This document shows, one piece after another, positions 22,272-36,700 of a stretch of 64,000 bases of DNA. The translations under genes were made by a program, and so were the position numbers. Every line of letters begins with the position of its first letter. Position 1 is the stretch's first letter. This stretch comes from Diprion similis (taxonomy: Eukaryota > Arthropoda > Insecta > Hymenoptera > Diprionidae): contig NC_060105.1 of assembly GCF_021155765.1 (NCBI RefSeq), positions 6,508,001 through 6,572,000 of the forward strand, written 5' to 3'. The notes under the pieces were generated by a model. That model was not told the origin of the DNA. It did not search any database and saw only the letters and a program-made list of their open reading frames with translations.

Positions 22272-25200
22272 ACTTTTTTTTTGGTCGAAAAAATTTTCGT
22301 CTGGGAATCGATTTGGTTGACCTTTTCTAGACTAAATGGACCCCCAGGAACTTAGAAAACCCATCAAAAAGAGCGTCCGAACACCAGCAGAGAAATGGCG
22401 ATGAAAATCGTCAGTTTTTTGGCTGTAACTTTTGATCCGTTGGTCGCAGCCTATTGAGACTGCGCCTAATCGATTTCTCTCGCAAAATTACGTCGGAATG
22501 GTGCCCTAGGAAATTAATTGCAGCACTTTTCAAAGTCGTCGAAATTTTCGCAAAAAATACAAAGGTGTTAGCCTTACTTTTTTTTTGGTCGAAAAATTTT
22601 TCGTCTGGGAATCGATTTGTTTGACCTTTTCTAGACTAAATGGACCCCCAGGAACTCAGAAAACCCATTAAAAAGAGCGTCGGAACAACAGCAGAGAAAT
22701 GGCGATGAAAATCGTCAGTTTTTTGGCTGTAACTTTTGATCCGTTGGTCGCAGCCTATTGGGACTGCGCTCAATCGATTTCTTTCGCAAAATTACGTCGG
22801 AATAGTGTCCTAGGAAATTAATTGCAGCACTTTTCAAAGTCGTCGAAATTTTCGCAAAAAATACAAAGGGGTTAGCCTTACTTTTTTTTTGGTCGAAAAA
22901 ATTTTCGTCTGGGAATCGATTTGGTTGACCTTTTCTAGACTAAATGGACCCCCAGGAACTTAGAAAACCCATCAAAAAGAGCGTCCGAACACCAGCAGAG
23001 AAATGGCGATGAAAATCGTCAGTTTTTTGGCTGTAACTTTTGATCCGTTGGTCGCAGCCTATTGGGACTACGCTCAATCAATTTCTCTCGCAAAATTACG
23101 TCGGAATAGTGTCCTAGGAAATTAATTGCAGCACTTTTCAAAGTCGTCGAAATTTTCGCAAAAAATACAAAGGGGTTAGCCTTACTTTTTTTTTGGTCGA
23201 AAAATTTTTCGTCTGGGAATCAATTTGTTTGACCGTTTCTAGACTAAATGGACCCCCAGGAACTTAGAAAACCCATCAAAAAGAGCGTCGGAACAACAGC
23301 AGAGAAATGGCGATGAAAATCGTCAGTTTTTTGGCTGTAACTTTTGATCCGTTGGTCGCAGCCTATTGGGACTGCGCTCAATCGATTTCTCTCGCAAAAT
23401 TACGTCGGAATAGTGTCCTAGGAAATTAATTGCAGCACTTTTCAAAGTCGTCGAAATTTTCGCAAAAAATACAAAGGGGTTAGCCTTACTTTTTTTTTGG
23501 TCGGAAAATTTTTCGTCTCGGAATCGATTTGTTTGACCTTTTCGAGACTAAATGGACCCCCAGGAACTCAGAAAACCCATTAAAAAGAGCGTCGGAACAA
23601 CAGCAGAGAAATGGCGATGAAAATCGTCAGTTTTTTGGCTGTAACTTTTGATCCGTTGGTCGCAGCCTATTGGGACTGCGCTCAATCGATTTCTCTCGCA
23701 AAATTACGTCGGAATAGTGTCCTAGGAAATTAATTGCAGCACTTTTCAGGGTCGTCGAAATTTTCGCAAAAAATACAAAGGGGTTAGCCTTACTTTTTTT
23801 TTGGTCGAAAAATTTTTCGTCTAGGAATCGATTTGTTTGCCCTCTCCTAGACTAAATGACCCCCCAGGAACTCAGAAAACCCATCAAAAAGAGCGTAGGA
23901 AACACAGCAGAGAATTGGCGATGACAATCGTCAGTTTTTTGGCTGTAACTTTTGATCCGTTGGTCGCAGCCTATTGAGACTGCGCCTAATCGATTTCTCT
24001 CGCAAAATTACGTCGGAATGGTGCCCTAGGAAATTAATTGCAGCACTTTTCAAAGTCGTCGAAATTTTCGCAAAAAATACAAAGGTGTTAGCCTTACTTT
24101 TTTTTGGGTCGAAAAATTTTTCGTCTGGGAATCGATTTGTTTGACCTTTTCTAGACTAAATGGACCCCCAGGAACTCAGAAAACCCATTAAAAAGAGCGT
24201 CGGAACAACAGCAGAGAAATGGCGATGAAAATCGTCAGTTTTTTGGCTGTAACTTTTGATCCGTTGGTCGCAGCCTATTGGGACTGCGCTCAATCGATTT
24301 CTCTCGCAAAATTACGTCGGAATAGTGTCCTAGGAAATTAATTGCAGCACTTTTCAAAGTCGTCGAAATTTTCGCAAAAAATACAAAGGGGTTAGCCTTA
24401 CTTTTTTTTTGGTCGAAAAAATTTTCGTCTGGGAATCGATTTGGTTGACCTTTTCTAGACTAAATGGACCCCCAGGAACTTAGAAAACCCATCAAAAAGA
24501 GCGTCCGAACACCAGCAGAGAAATGGCGATGAAAATCGTCAGTTTTTTGGCTGTAACTTTTGATCCGTTGGTCGCAGCCTATTGAGACTGCGCCTAATCG
24601 ATTTCTCTCGCAAAATTACGTCGGAATGGTGCCCTAGGAAATTAATTGCAGCACTTTTCAAAGTCGTCGAAATTTTCGCAAAAAATACAAAGGTGTTAGC
24701 CTTACTTTTTTTTTGGTCGAAAAATTTTTCGTCTGGGAATCGATTTGTTTGACCTTTTCTAGACTAAATGGACCCCCAGGAACTCAGAAAACCCATTAAA
24801 AAGAGCGTCGGAACAACAGCAGAGAAATGGCGATGAAAATCGTCAGTTTTTTGGCTGTAACTTTTGATCCGTTGGTCGCAGCCTATTGGGACTGCGCTCA
24901 ATCGATTTCTTTCGCAAAATTACGTCGGAATAGTGTCCTAGGAAATTAATTGCAGCACTTTTCAAAGTCGTCGAAATTTTCGCAAAAAATACAAAGGGGT
25001 TAGCCTTACTTTTTTTTTGGTCGAAAAAATTTTCGTCTGGGAATCGATTTGGTTGACCTTTTCTAGACTAAATGGACCCCCAGGAACTTAGAAAACCCAT
25101 CAAAAAGAGCGTCCGAACACCAGCAGAGAAATGGCGATGAAAATCGTCAGTTTTTTGGCTGTAACTTTTGATCCGTTGGTCGCAGCCTATTGGGACTACG

Positions 25201-25919
25201 CTCAATCAATTTCTCTCGCAAAATTACGTCGGAATAGTGTCCTAGGAAATTAATTGCAGCACTTTTCAAAGTCGTCGAAATTTTCGCAAAAAATACAAAG
25301 GGGTTAGCCTTACTTTTTTTTTGGTCGAAAAATTTTTCGTCTGGGAATCAATTTGTTTGACCGTTTCTAGACTAAATGGACCCCCAGGAACTTAGAAAAC
25401 CCATCAAAAAGAGCGTCGGAACAACAGCAGAGAAATGGCGATGAAAATCGTCAGTTTTTTGGCTGTAACTTTTGATCCGTTGGTCGCAGCCTATTGGGAC
25501 TGCGCTCAATCGATTTCTCTCGCAAAATTACGTCGGAATAGTGTCCTAGGAAATTAATTGCAGCACTTTTCAAAGTCGTCGAAATTTTCGCAAAAAATAC
25601 AAAGGGGTTAGCCTTACTTTTTTTTTGGTCGGAAAATTTTTCGTCTCGGAATCGATTTGTTTGACCTTTTCGAGACTAAATGGACCCCCAGGAACTCAGA
25701 AAACCCATTAAAAAGAGCGTCGGAACAACAGCAGAGAAATGGCGATGAAAATCGTCAGTTTTTTGGCTGTAACTTTTGATCCGTTGGTCGCAGCCTATTG
25801 GGACTGCGCTCAATCGATTTCTCTCGCAAAATTACGTCGGAATAGTGTCCTAGGAAATTAATTGCAGCACTTTTCAAAGTCGTCGAAATTTTCGCAAAAA
25901 ATACAAAGGGGTTAGCCTT
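22272..25919 (+). repeat. Higher-order repeat: five-monomer block duplicated at 2,128-bp spacing
   Basis: Five consecutive monomers starting at 22272 recur in the same order from 24400. Diagnostic variants are GCGTCCGAACACCAGC, GGAATGGTGCCC with AAAGGTGTT, ACTACGCTCAATCAA, GGAATCAATTTGTTTGACCG and GTCTCGG with CGAGAC. The offset equals seven units. Two other monomers (about 23792-24399) lie between the blocks. Confidence 0.75.
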
Positions 25920-28900
25920 ACTTTTTTTTTTGTCAAAAAATTTTTCGTTTGGGAATCGATTTGTTTGACCTTTTCTAGACTAAATGGACCCCCAGGAACT
26001 TAGAAAACCCATCAAAAAGAGCGTCGGAACAACAGCAGAGAAATGGCGATGAAAATCGTCAGTTTTTTGGCTGTAACTTTTGATCCGTTGGTCGCAGCCT
26101 ATTGGGACTGCGCTCAATCAATTTCTCTCGCAAAATTACGTCGGAATAGTGTCCTAGGAAATTAATTGCAGCACTTTTCAAAGTCGTCGAAATTTTCGCA
26201 AAAAATACAAAGGGGTTAGCCTTACTTTTTTTTTGGTCGAAAAATTTTTCGTCTGGGAATCGATTTGTTTGACCTTTTCTAGACTAAATGGACCCCCAGG
26301 AACTTAGAAAACCCATCAAAAAGAGCGTCGGAACAACAGCAGAGAAATGGCGATGAAAATCGTCAGTTTTTTGGCTGTAACTTTTGATCCGTTGGTCGCA
26401 GCCTATTGGGACTGCGCTCAATCGATTTCTCTCGCAAAATTACGTCGGAATAGTGTCCTAGGAAATTAATTGCAGCACTTTTCAAAGTCGTCGAAATTTT
26501 CGCAAAAAATACAAAGGGGTTAGCCTCACTTTTTTTTTGGTCGAAAAATTTTTCGTCACGGAATCGATTTGTTTGACCGTTTCTAGACTAAATGGACCCC
26601 CAGGAACTCAGAAAACCCATCAAAAAGAGCGTAGGAACAACAGCAGAAAAATGGCGATGACAATCGTCAGTTTTTTCGCTGTAACTTTTGATCCGTTGGT
26701 CGCAGCCTATTGGGACTGCGTCCAATCGATTTCTCTCGCAAAATTACGTCCGAATAGTGCCCTAGGAAATTAATTGCAGCACTTTTCAAAGTCGTTGAAA
26801 TTTTCGCAAAAAATACAACGGGGTTAGCCTTCCTTTTTTTTTGGTCGAAAAATTTTTCGTCTAGAAATCGATTTGTTTGACCTTTTCTAGACTAAATGGA
26901 CCCCCAGGAACTCAGAAAACCCATCAAAAAGAGCGTAGAAACAACAGCAGAAAAATGGCGATGACAATCGTCAGTTTTTTGGCTGTAACTTTTGATCCGT
27001 TGGTCGCAGCCTATTGAGACTGCGCCTAATCGATTTCTCTCGCAAAATTACGTCGAAATAGTGCCCTAGGAAATTAATTGCAGCACTTTTCAAAGTCGTC
27101 GAAATTTTCACAAAAAATACAAAGGGGTTAGCCTTACTTTTTTTTTGGTCGAAAAATTTTTCGTCTAGGAATCGATTTGTTTGCCCTCTCCTAGACCAAA
27201 TGGCCCCCCAGGAACTCAGAAAACCCATCAAAAAGAGCGTAGGAACAACAGCAGAGAAATGGCGATGACAATCGTCAGTTTTTTGGCTGTAACTTTTAAT
27301 CCGTTGGTCGCAGCCTATTGGGACTGCGCCTCATCGATTTCTCTCGCAAAATTACGTCGAAATAGTGCCCTAGGAAATTAATTGCAGCACTTTTTAAAGT
27401 CGTCGAAATTTTCGCAAAAAATACAAAGGGGTTAGCCTTACTTTTTTTTTGGTCGAAAAAATTTTCGTCTGGGAATCGATTTGGTTGACCTTTTCTAGAC
27501 TAAATGGACCCCCAGGAACTTAGAAAACCCATCAAAAAGAGCGTCGGAACAACAGCAGAGAAATGGCGATGAAAATCATCAGTTTTTTGGCTGTAACTTT
27601 TGATCCGTTGGTCGCAGCCTATTGGGACTGCGCTCAATCTATTCCTCTCGCAAAATTACGTCGGAATAGTGTCCTAGGAAATTAATTGCAGCACTTTTCA
27701 AAGTCGTCGAAATTTTCGCAAAAAATACAGAGGGGTTAGCCTTACTTTTTTTTTGGTCGAAAAATTTTTCGTCTGGGAATCGATTTGTTTGACCTTTTCT
27801 AGACTAAATGGACCCCCAGGAACTCAGAAAACCCATCAAAAAGAGCGTAGGAACAACAGCAGAGAATTGGCGATGACAATCGTCAGTTTTTTGGCTGTAA
27901 CTTTTGATCCGTTGGTCGCAGCCTATTGGGACTGCGCTCAATCGATTTCTCTCGCAAAATTACGTCGGAATAGTGTCCTAGGAAATTAATTGCAGCACTT
28001 TTCAAAGTCGTCGAAATTTTCGCAAAAAATACAAAGGGGTTAGCATTACTTTTTTTTTGGTCGGAAAATTTTTCGTCTGGGAATCGATTTGTTTGACCTT
28101 TTCGAGACTAAATGGACTCCCAGGAACTCAGAAAACCCATTAAAAAGAGCGTCGGAACAACAGCAGAGAAATGGCGATGAAAATCGTCAGTTTTTTGGCT
28201 GTAACTTTTGATCCGTTGGTCGCAGCCTATTGGGACTGCGCTCAATCGATTTCTCTCGCAAAATTACGTCGGAATAGTGTCCTAGGAAATTAATTGCAGC
28301 ACTTTTCAAAGTCGTCGAAATTTTCGCAAAAAATACAAAGGGGTTAGCCTTACTTTTTTTTTGGTCGAAAAATTTTTCGTTTGGGAATCGATTTGTTTGA
28401 CCTTTTCTAGACTAAATGGACCCCCAGGAACTTAGAAAACCCATCAAAAAGAGCGTCGGAACAACAGCAGAGAAATGGCGATGAAAATCGTCAGTTTTTT
28501 GGCTGTCACTTTTGATCCGTTGGTCGCAGCCTATTGGGACTGCGCTTAATCAATTTCTCTCGCAAAATTACGTCGGAATAGTGTCCTAGGAAATTAATTG
28601 CAGCACTTTTCAAAGTCGTCGAAATTTTCGCAAAAAATACAAAGGGGTTAGCCTTACTTTTTTTTTGGTCAAAAAAGTTTTCGTCTGGGAATCGATTTGG
28701 TTGACCTTTCCTAGACTAAATGGACCCCCAGGAACTTAGAAAACCCATCAAAAAGAGCGTCGGAACAACAGCAGAGAAATGGCGATGGAAATCGTCAGTT
28801 TTTTGGCTGTAACTTTTGATCCGTTGGTCGCAGCCTATTGGGACTGCGCTCAATCAATTTCTCCCGCAAAATTACGTCGAAATAGTGCCCTAGGAAATTA

Positions 28901-31900
28901 ATTGCAGCACTTTTCAAAGTCGTCGAAATTTTCGCAAAAAATACAAAGGGGTTAGCCTTACTTTTTTTTTGGTCGAAAAATTTTTCGTCTAGGAATCGAT
29001 TTGTTTGCCCTCTCCTAGACTAAATGGCCCCCCAGAAACTCAGAAAACCCATCAAAAAGAGCGTAGGAACAACAGCAGAGAATTGGCGATGACAATCGTC
29101 AGTTTTTTGGCTGTAACTTTTGATCCGTTGGTCGCAGCCTATTGAGACTGCGCCTCATCGATTTCTCTCGCAAAATTACGTCGAAATAGTGCCCTAGAAA
29201 ATTAATTGCAGCACTTTTTAAAGTCGTCGAAATTTTCGCAAAAAATACAAAGGGGTTAGCCTTACTTTTTTTTTGGTCGAAAAATTTTTCGTCTAGGAAT
29301 CGATTTGTTTGCCCTCTCCTAGACTAAATGGCCCCCCAGGAACTCAGAAAACCCATCAAAAAGAGCGTAGGAACAACAGCAGAGAATTGGCGATGACAAT
29401 CGTCAGTTTTTTGGCTGTAACTTTTGATCCGTTGGTCGCAGCCTATTGAGACTGCGCCTAATCGATTTCTCTCGCAAAATTACGTCGAAATAGTGCCCTA
29501 GGAAATTAATTGCAGCACTTTTCAAAGTCGTCGAAATTTTCGCAAAAAATACAAAGGGGTTAGCCTTACTTTTTTTTTGGTCGAAAAAATTTTCGTCTGG
29601 GAATCGATTTGGTTGACCTTTTCTAGACTAAATGGACCCCCAGGAACTTAGAAAACCCATCAAAAAGAGCGTCGGAACAACAGCAGAGAAATGGCGATGA
29701 AAATCGTCAGTTTTTTGGCTGTAACTTTTGATCCGTTGGTCGCAGCCTATTGGGACTACGCTCAATCAATTTCTCTCGCAAAATTACGTCGGAATAGTGT
29801 CCTAGGAAATTAATTGCAGCACTTTTCGAAGTCGTCGAAATTTTCGCAAAAAATACAAAGGGGTTAGCCTTACTTTTTTTTTGGTCGAAAAATTTTTCGT
29901 CTGGGAATCGATTTGTTTGACCGTTTCTAGACTAAATGGACCCCCAGGAACTTAGAAAACCCATCAAAAAGAGCGTCGGAACAACAGCAGAGAAATGGCG
30001 ATGAAAATCGTCAGTTTTTTGGCTGTAACTTTTGATCCGTTGGTCGCAGCCTATTGGGACTGCGCTCAATCGATTTCTCTCGCAAAATTACGTCGGAATA
30101 GTGTCCTAGGAAATTAATTGCAGCACTTTTCAAAGTCGTCGAAATTTTCGCAAAAGATACAAAGGGGTTAGCCTTACTTTTTTTTTGGTCGGAAAATTTT
30201 TCGTCTGGGAATCGATTTGTTTGACCTTTACGAGACTAAATGGACCCCCAGGAACTCAGAAAACCCATTGAAAAGAGCGTCGGAACAACAGCAGAGAAAT
30301 GGCGATGAAAATCGTCAGTTTTTTGGCTGTAACTTTTGATCCGTTGGTCGCAGCCTATTGGGACTGCGCTCAATCGATTTCTCTCGCAAAATTACGTCGG
30401 AATAGTGTCCTAGGAAATTAATTGCAGCACTTTTCAAAGTCGTCGAAATTTTCGCAAAAAATACAAAGGGGTTAGCCTTACTTTTTTTTTGGTCGAAAAA
30501 TTTTTCGTTTGGGAATCGATTTGTTTGACCTTTTCTAGACTAAATGGACCCCCAGGAACTTAGAAAACCCATCAAAAAGAGCGTCGGAACAACAGCAGAG
30601 AAATGGCGATGAAAATCGTCAGTTTTTTGGCTGTAACTTTTGATCCGTTGGTCGCAGCCTATTGAGACTGCGCCTAATCGATTTCTCTCGCAAAATTACG
30701 TCGAAATAGTGCCCCAGGAAATTAATTGCAGCACTTTTCAAAGTCGTCAAAATTTTCGCAAAAAATACAAAGGGGTTAGCCTTACTTTTTTTTTGGTCGA
30801 AAAATTTTTCGTCTAGGAATCGATTTGTTTGCCCTTTCCTAGACTAAATGACCCCCCAGGAACTCGGAAAACCCATCAAAAAGAGCGTAGGAACAACAGC
30901 AGAGAATTGGCGATGACAATCGTCAGTTTTTTGGCTGTAACTTTTGATCCGTTGGTCGCAGCCTATTGAGACTGCGCCTAATCGATTTCTCTCGCAAAAT
31001 TACGTCGGAATAGTGCCCTAGGAAATTAATTGCAGCACTTTTCAAAGTCGTCGAAATTTTCGCAAAAAATACAAAGGGGTTAGCCTTACTTTTTTTTTGG
31101 TCGAAAAATTTTTCGTCTTGGAATCGATTTGTTTGACCTTTTCCAGACTAAATGGACCCCCAGGAACTCAGAAAACCCATTAAAAAGAGCGTCGGAACAA
31201 CAGCAGAGAAATGGCGATGAAAATCGTCAGTTTTTTGGCTGTAACTTCTGATCCGTAGGTCGCAGCCTATTGGGACTGCGCTCAATCGATTTCTTTCGCA
31301 AAATGACGTCGGAATAGTGTCCTAGGAAATTAATTGCAGCACTTTTCAAAGTCTTCGAAATTTTCGCAAAAAATACAAAGGGGTTAGCCTTACTTTTTTT
31401 TTGGTCGAAAAAATTTTCGTCTGGGAATCGATTTGGTTGACCTTTTCTAGACTGAATGGACCCCCAGGAACTTAGAAAACCCATCAAAAAGAGCGTCGGA
31501 ACAACAGCAGAGAAATGGCGATGAAAATCGTCAGTTTTTTGGCTGTAACTTTTGATCCGTTGGTCGCAGCCTATTGGGACTGCGCTCAATCAATTTCTCT
31601 CGCAAAATTACGTCGGAATAGTGTCCTAGGAAATTAATTGCAGCACTTTTCAAAGTCGTCGAAATTTTCGCAAAAAATACAGAGGGGTTAGCCTTACTTT
31701 TTTTTTGGTCGAAAAATTTTTCGTCTGGGAATCGATTTGTTTGACCTTTTCTAGACTAAATGGACCCCCAGGAACTTAGAAAACCCATCAAAAAGAGCGT
31801 CGGAACAACAGCAGAGAAATGGCGATGAAAATCGTCAGTTTTTTGGCTGTAACTTTTGATCCGTTGGTCGCAGCCTATTGGGACTGCGCTCAATCGATTT

Positions 31901-33796
31901 CTCTCGCAAAATTACGTCGGAATAGTGTCCTAGGAAATTAATTGCCGCACTTTTCAAAGTCGTCGAAATTTTCGCAAAAAATACAAAGGGGTTAGCCTTA
32001 CTTTTTTTTTGGTCGAAAAATTTTTCGTCTGGGAATCGATTTGTTTGACCTTTTCTAGACTAAATGGACCCCCAGGAACTCAGAAAACCCATTAAAATGA
32101 GCGTCGGAACAACAGCAGAGAAATGGCGATGAAAATCGTCAGTTTTTTGGCTGTAACTTTTGATCCGTTGGTCGCAGCCTATTGGGACTGCGCTCAATCG
32201 ATTTCTTTCGCAAAATTACGTCGGAATAGTGTCCTAGGAAATTAATTGCAGCACTTTTCAAAGTCGTCGAAATTTTCGCAAAAAATACAAAGGGGTTAGC
32301 CTTACTTTTTTTTTGGTCGAAATAATTTTCGTCTGGGAATCGATTTGGTTGACCTTTTCTAGACTAAATGGACCCCCAGGAACTTAGAAAACCCATCAAA
32401 AAGAGCGTCGGAACAACAGCAGAGAAATGGCGATGAAAATCGTCAGTTTTTTGGCTGTAACTTTTGATCCGTTGGTCGCAGCCTATTGGGACTGCGCTCA
32501 ATCGATTTCTCTCGCAAAATTACGTCGGAATAGTGTCCTAGGAAATTAATTGCAGCACTTTTCAAAGTCGTCGAAATTTTCGCAAAAAATACAAAGGGGT
32601 TAGCCTTACTTTTTTTTGGTCGAAAAATTTTTCGTCTGGGAATCGATTTGTTTGACCTTTTCGAGACTAAATGGACCCCCAGGATTTCAGAAAACCCATT
32701 AAAAAGAGCGTCGGAACAACAGCAGAGAAATGGCGATGAAAATCGTCAGTTTTTTGGCTGTAACTTTTGATCCGTTGGTCGCAGCCTATTGGGACTGCGC
32801 TCAATCGATTTCTCTCGCAAAATTACGTCGGAATAGTGTCCTAGGAAATTAATTGCAGCACTTTTCAAAGTCGTCGAAATTTTCGCAAAAAATACAAAGG
32901 GGTTAGCCTTACTTTTTTTTTGGTCGAAAAATTTTTCGTCTGGGAATCGATTTGTTTGACCTTTTCTAGACTAAATGGACCCCCAGGAACTTAGAAAACC
33001 CATCAAAAAGAGCGTCGGAACAACAGCAGAGAAATGGCGATGAAAATCGTCAGTTTTTTGGCTGTAACTTTTGATCCGTTGGTCGCAGCCTATTGGGACT
33101 GCGCTCAATCAATTTCTCTCGCAAAATTACGTCGGAATAGTGTCCTAGGAAATTAATTGCAGCACTTTTCAAAGTCGTCGAAATTTCCGCAAAAAATACA
33201 AAGGGGTTAGCCTTACTTTTTTTTTGGTCGAAAAAATTTTCGTCTGGGAATCGATTTGGTTGACCTTTTCTAGACTGAATGGACCCCCAGGAACTTGGAA
33301 AACCCATCAGAAAGAGCGTCGGAACAACAGCAGAGAAATGGCGATGAAAATCGTCAGTTTTTTGGCTGTAACTTTTGATCCGTTGGTCGCAGCCTATTGG
33401 GACTGCGCTCAATCAATTTCTCTCGCAAAATTACGTCGAAATAGTGCCCTAGGAAATCAATTGCAGCACTTTTCAAAGTCGTCGAAATTTTCGCAAAAAA
33501 TACAAAGGGGTTAGCCTTACTTTTTTTTTGGTCGAAAAATTTTTCGTCTAGGAATCGATTTGTTTGCCCTCTCCTAGACTAAATGACCCCCCAGGAACTC
33601 AGAAAACCCATCAAAAAGAGCGTAGGAACAACAGCAGAGAATTGGCGATGACAATCGTCAGTTTTTTGGCTGTAACTTTTGATCCGTTGGTCGCAGCCTA
33701 TTGAGACTGCGCCTAATCGATTTCTCTCGCAAAATTACGTCGGAATAGTGCCCTAGGAAATTAATTGCAGCACTTTTCAAAGTCGTCGAAATTTTC

Positions 33797-36700
33797 GCGA
33801 AAAATACAAAGGGGTTAGCCTTACTTTTTTTTTGGTCGAAAAATTTTTCGTCTGGGAATCGATTTGTTTGACCTTTTCTAGACTAAATGGACCCCCAGGA
33901 ACTCAGAAAACCCAATCAAAAGAGCGTCGGAACAACAGCAGAGAAATGGCGATGAAAATCGTCAGTTTTTTGGCTGTAACTTTTGATCCGTTGGTCGCAG
34001 CCTATTGGGACTGCGCTCAATCGATTTCTCTCGCAAAATTACGTCGGAATAGTGTCCTAGGAAATTAATTGCAGCACTTTTCAAAGTCGTCGAAATTTTC
34101 GCAAAAAATACAAAGGGGTTAGCCTTCCTTTTTTTTTGGTCGAAAAATTTTTCGTCTAGGAATCGATTTGTTTGCCCTCTCCTAGACTAAATGACCCCCC
34201 AGGAACTCAGAAAACCCATCAAAAAGAGCGTAGGAACAACAGCAGAGAATTGGCGATGACAATCGTCAGTTTTTTGGCTGTAACTTTTGATCCGTTGGTC
34301 GCAGCCTATTGAGACTGCGCCTAATCGATTTCTCTCGCAAAATTACGTCGGAATAGTGCCCTAGGAAATTAATTGCAGCACTTTTCAAAGTCGTCGAAAT
34401 TTTCGCAAAAAATACAAAGGGGTTAGCCTTACTTTTTTTTTGGTCGAAAAATTTTTCGTCTGGGAATCGATTTGTTTGACCTTTCCTAGACTAAATGGAC
34501 CCCCAGGAACTCAGAAAACCCATTAAAAAGAGCGTCGGAACAACAGCAGAGAAATGGCGATGAAAATCGTCAGTTTTTTGGCTGTAACTTTTGATCCGTT
34601 GGTCGCAGCCTATTGGGACTGCGCTCAATCGATTTCTTTCGCAAAATTACGTCGGAATAGTGTCCTAGGAAATTAATTGCAGCACTTTTTAAAGTCGTCG
34701 AAATTTTCGCAAAAAATACAGAGGGGTTAGCCTTACTTTTTTTTTGGTCGAAAAATTTTTCGTCTGGGAATCGATTTGTTTGACCTTTTCCAGACTAAAT
34801 GGACCCCCAGGAACTTAGAAAACCCATCAAAAAGAGCGTCGGAACAACAGCAGAGAAATGGCGATGAAAATCGTCAGTTTTTTGGCTGTAACTTTTGATC
34901 CGTTGGTCGCAGCCTATTGGGACTGCGCTCAATCGATTTCTCTCGCAAAATTACGTCGGAATAGTGTCCTAGGAAATTAATTGCAGCACTTTTCAAAGTC
35001 GTCGAAATTTTCGCAAAAAATACAAAGGGGTTAGCCTTACTTTTTTTTTGGTAGAAAAATTTTTCGTCTGGGAATCGATTTGTTTGACCTTTTCTAGACT
35101 AAATGGACCCCCGGGAACTTAGAAAACCCATCAAAAAGAGCGTCGGAACAACAGCAGAGAAATGGCGATGAAAATCGTCAGTTTTTTGGCTGTAACTTTT
35201 GATCCGTTGGTCGCAGCCTATTGAGACTGCGCCTAATCGATTTCTCTCGCAAAATTACGTCGGAATAGTGCCCTAGGAAATTAATTGCAGCACTTTTCAA
35301 AGTCGTCGAAATTTTCGCAAAAAATACAAAGGGGTTAGCCTTACTTTTTTTTTGGTCGAAAAATTTTTCGTCTGGGAATCGATTTGTTTGACCTTTTCTA
35401 GACTAAATGGACCCCCAGGAACTCAGAAAACCCATTAAAAAGAGCGTCGGAACAACAGCAGAGAAATGGCGATGAAAATCGTCAGTTTTTTGGCTGTAAC
35501 TTTTGATCCGTTGGTCGCAGCCTATTGGGACTGCGCTCAATCGATTTCTTTCGCAAAATTACGTCGGAATAGTGTCCTAGGAAATTAATTGCAGCACTTT
35601 TCAAAGTCGTCGAAATTTTCGCAAAAAATACAAAGGGGTTAGCCTTACTTTTTTTTTGGTCGAAAAAATTTTCGTCTGGGAATCGATTTGGTTGACCTTT
35701 TCTAGACTAAATGGACCCCCAGGAACTTAGAAAACCCATCAAAAAGAGCGTCGGAACAACAGCAGAGAAATGGCGATGAAAATCGTCAGTTTTTTGGCTG
35801 TAACTTTTGATCCGTTGGTCGCAGCCTATTGGGACTGCGCTCAATCAATTTCTCTCGCAAAATTACGTCGGAATAGTGTCCTAGGAAATTAATTGCAGCA
35901 CTTTTCCAAGTCGTCGAAATTTTCGCAAAAAATACAGAGGGGTTAGCCTTACTTTTTTTTTGGTCGAAAAATTTTTCGTCTAGGAATCGATTCGTTTGAC
36001 CTTTTCTAGACTAAATGGACCCCCAGGAACTTAGAAAACCCATCAAAAAGAGCGTCGGAACAACAGCAGAGAAATGGCGATGAAAATCGTCAGTTTTTTG
36101 GCTGTAACTTTTGATCCGTTGGTCGCAGCCTATTGGGACTGCGCTCAATCGATTTCTCTCGCAAAATTACGTCGGAATAGTGTCCTAGGAAATTAATTGC
36201 AGCACTTTTCAAAGTCGTCGAAATTTTCGCGAAAAATACAAAGGGGTTAGCCTTACTTTTTTTTTGGTCGAAAAATTTTTCGTCTGGGAATCGATTTGTT
36301 TGACCTTTTCTAGACTAAATGGACCCCCAGGAACTCAGAAAACCCAATCAAAAGAGCGTCGGAACAACAGCAGAGAAATGGCGATGAAAATCGTCAGTTT
36401 TTTGGCTGTAACTTTTGATCCGTTGGTCGCAGCCTATTGGGACTGCGCTCAATCGATTTCTCTCGCAAAATTACGTCGGAATAGTGTCCTAGGAAATTAA
36501 TTGCAGCACTTTTCAAAGTCGTCGAAATTTTCGCAAAAAATACAAAGGGGTTAGCCTTCCTTTTTTTTTGGTCGAAAAATTTTTCGTCTAGGAATCGATT
36601 TGTTTGCCCTCTCCTAGACTAAATGACCCCCCAGGAACTCAGAAAACCCATCAAAAAGAGCGTAGGAACAACAGCAGAGAATTGGCGATGACAATCGTCA

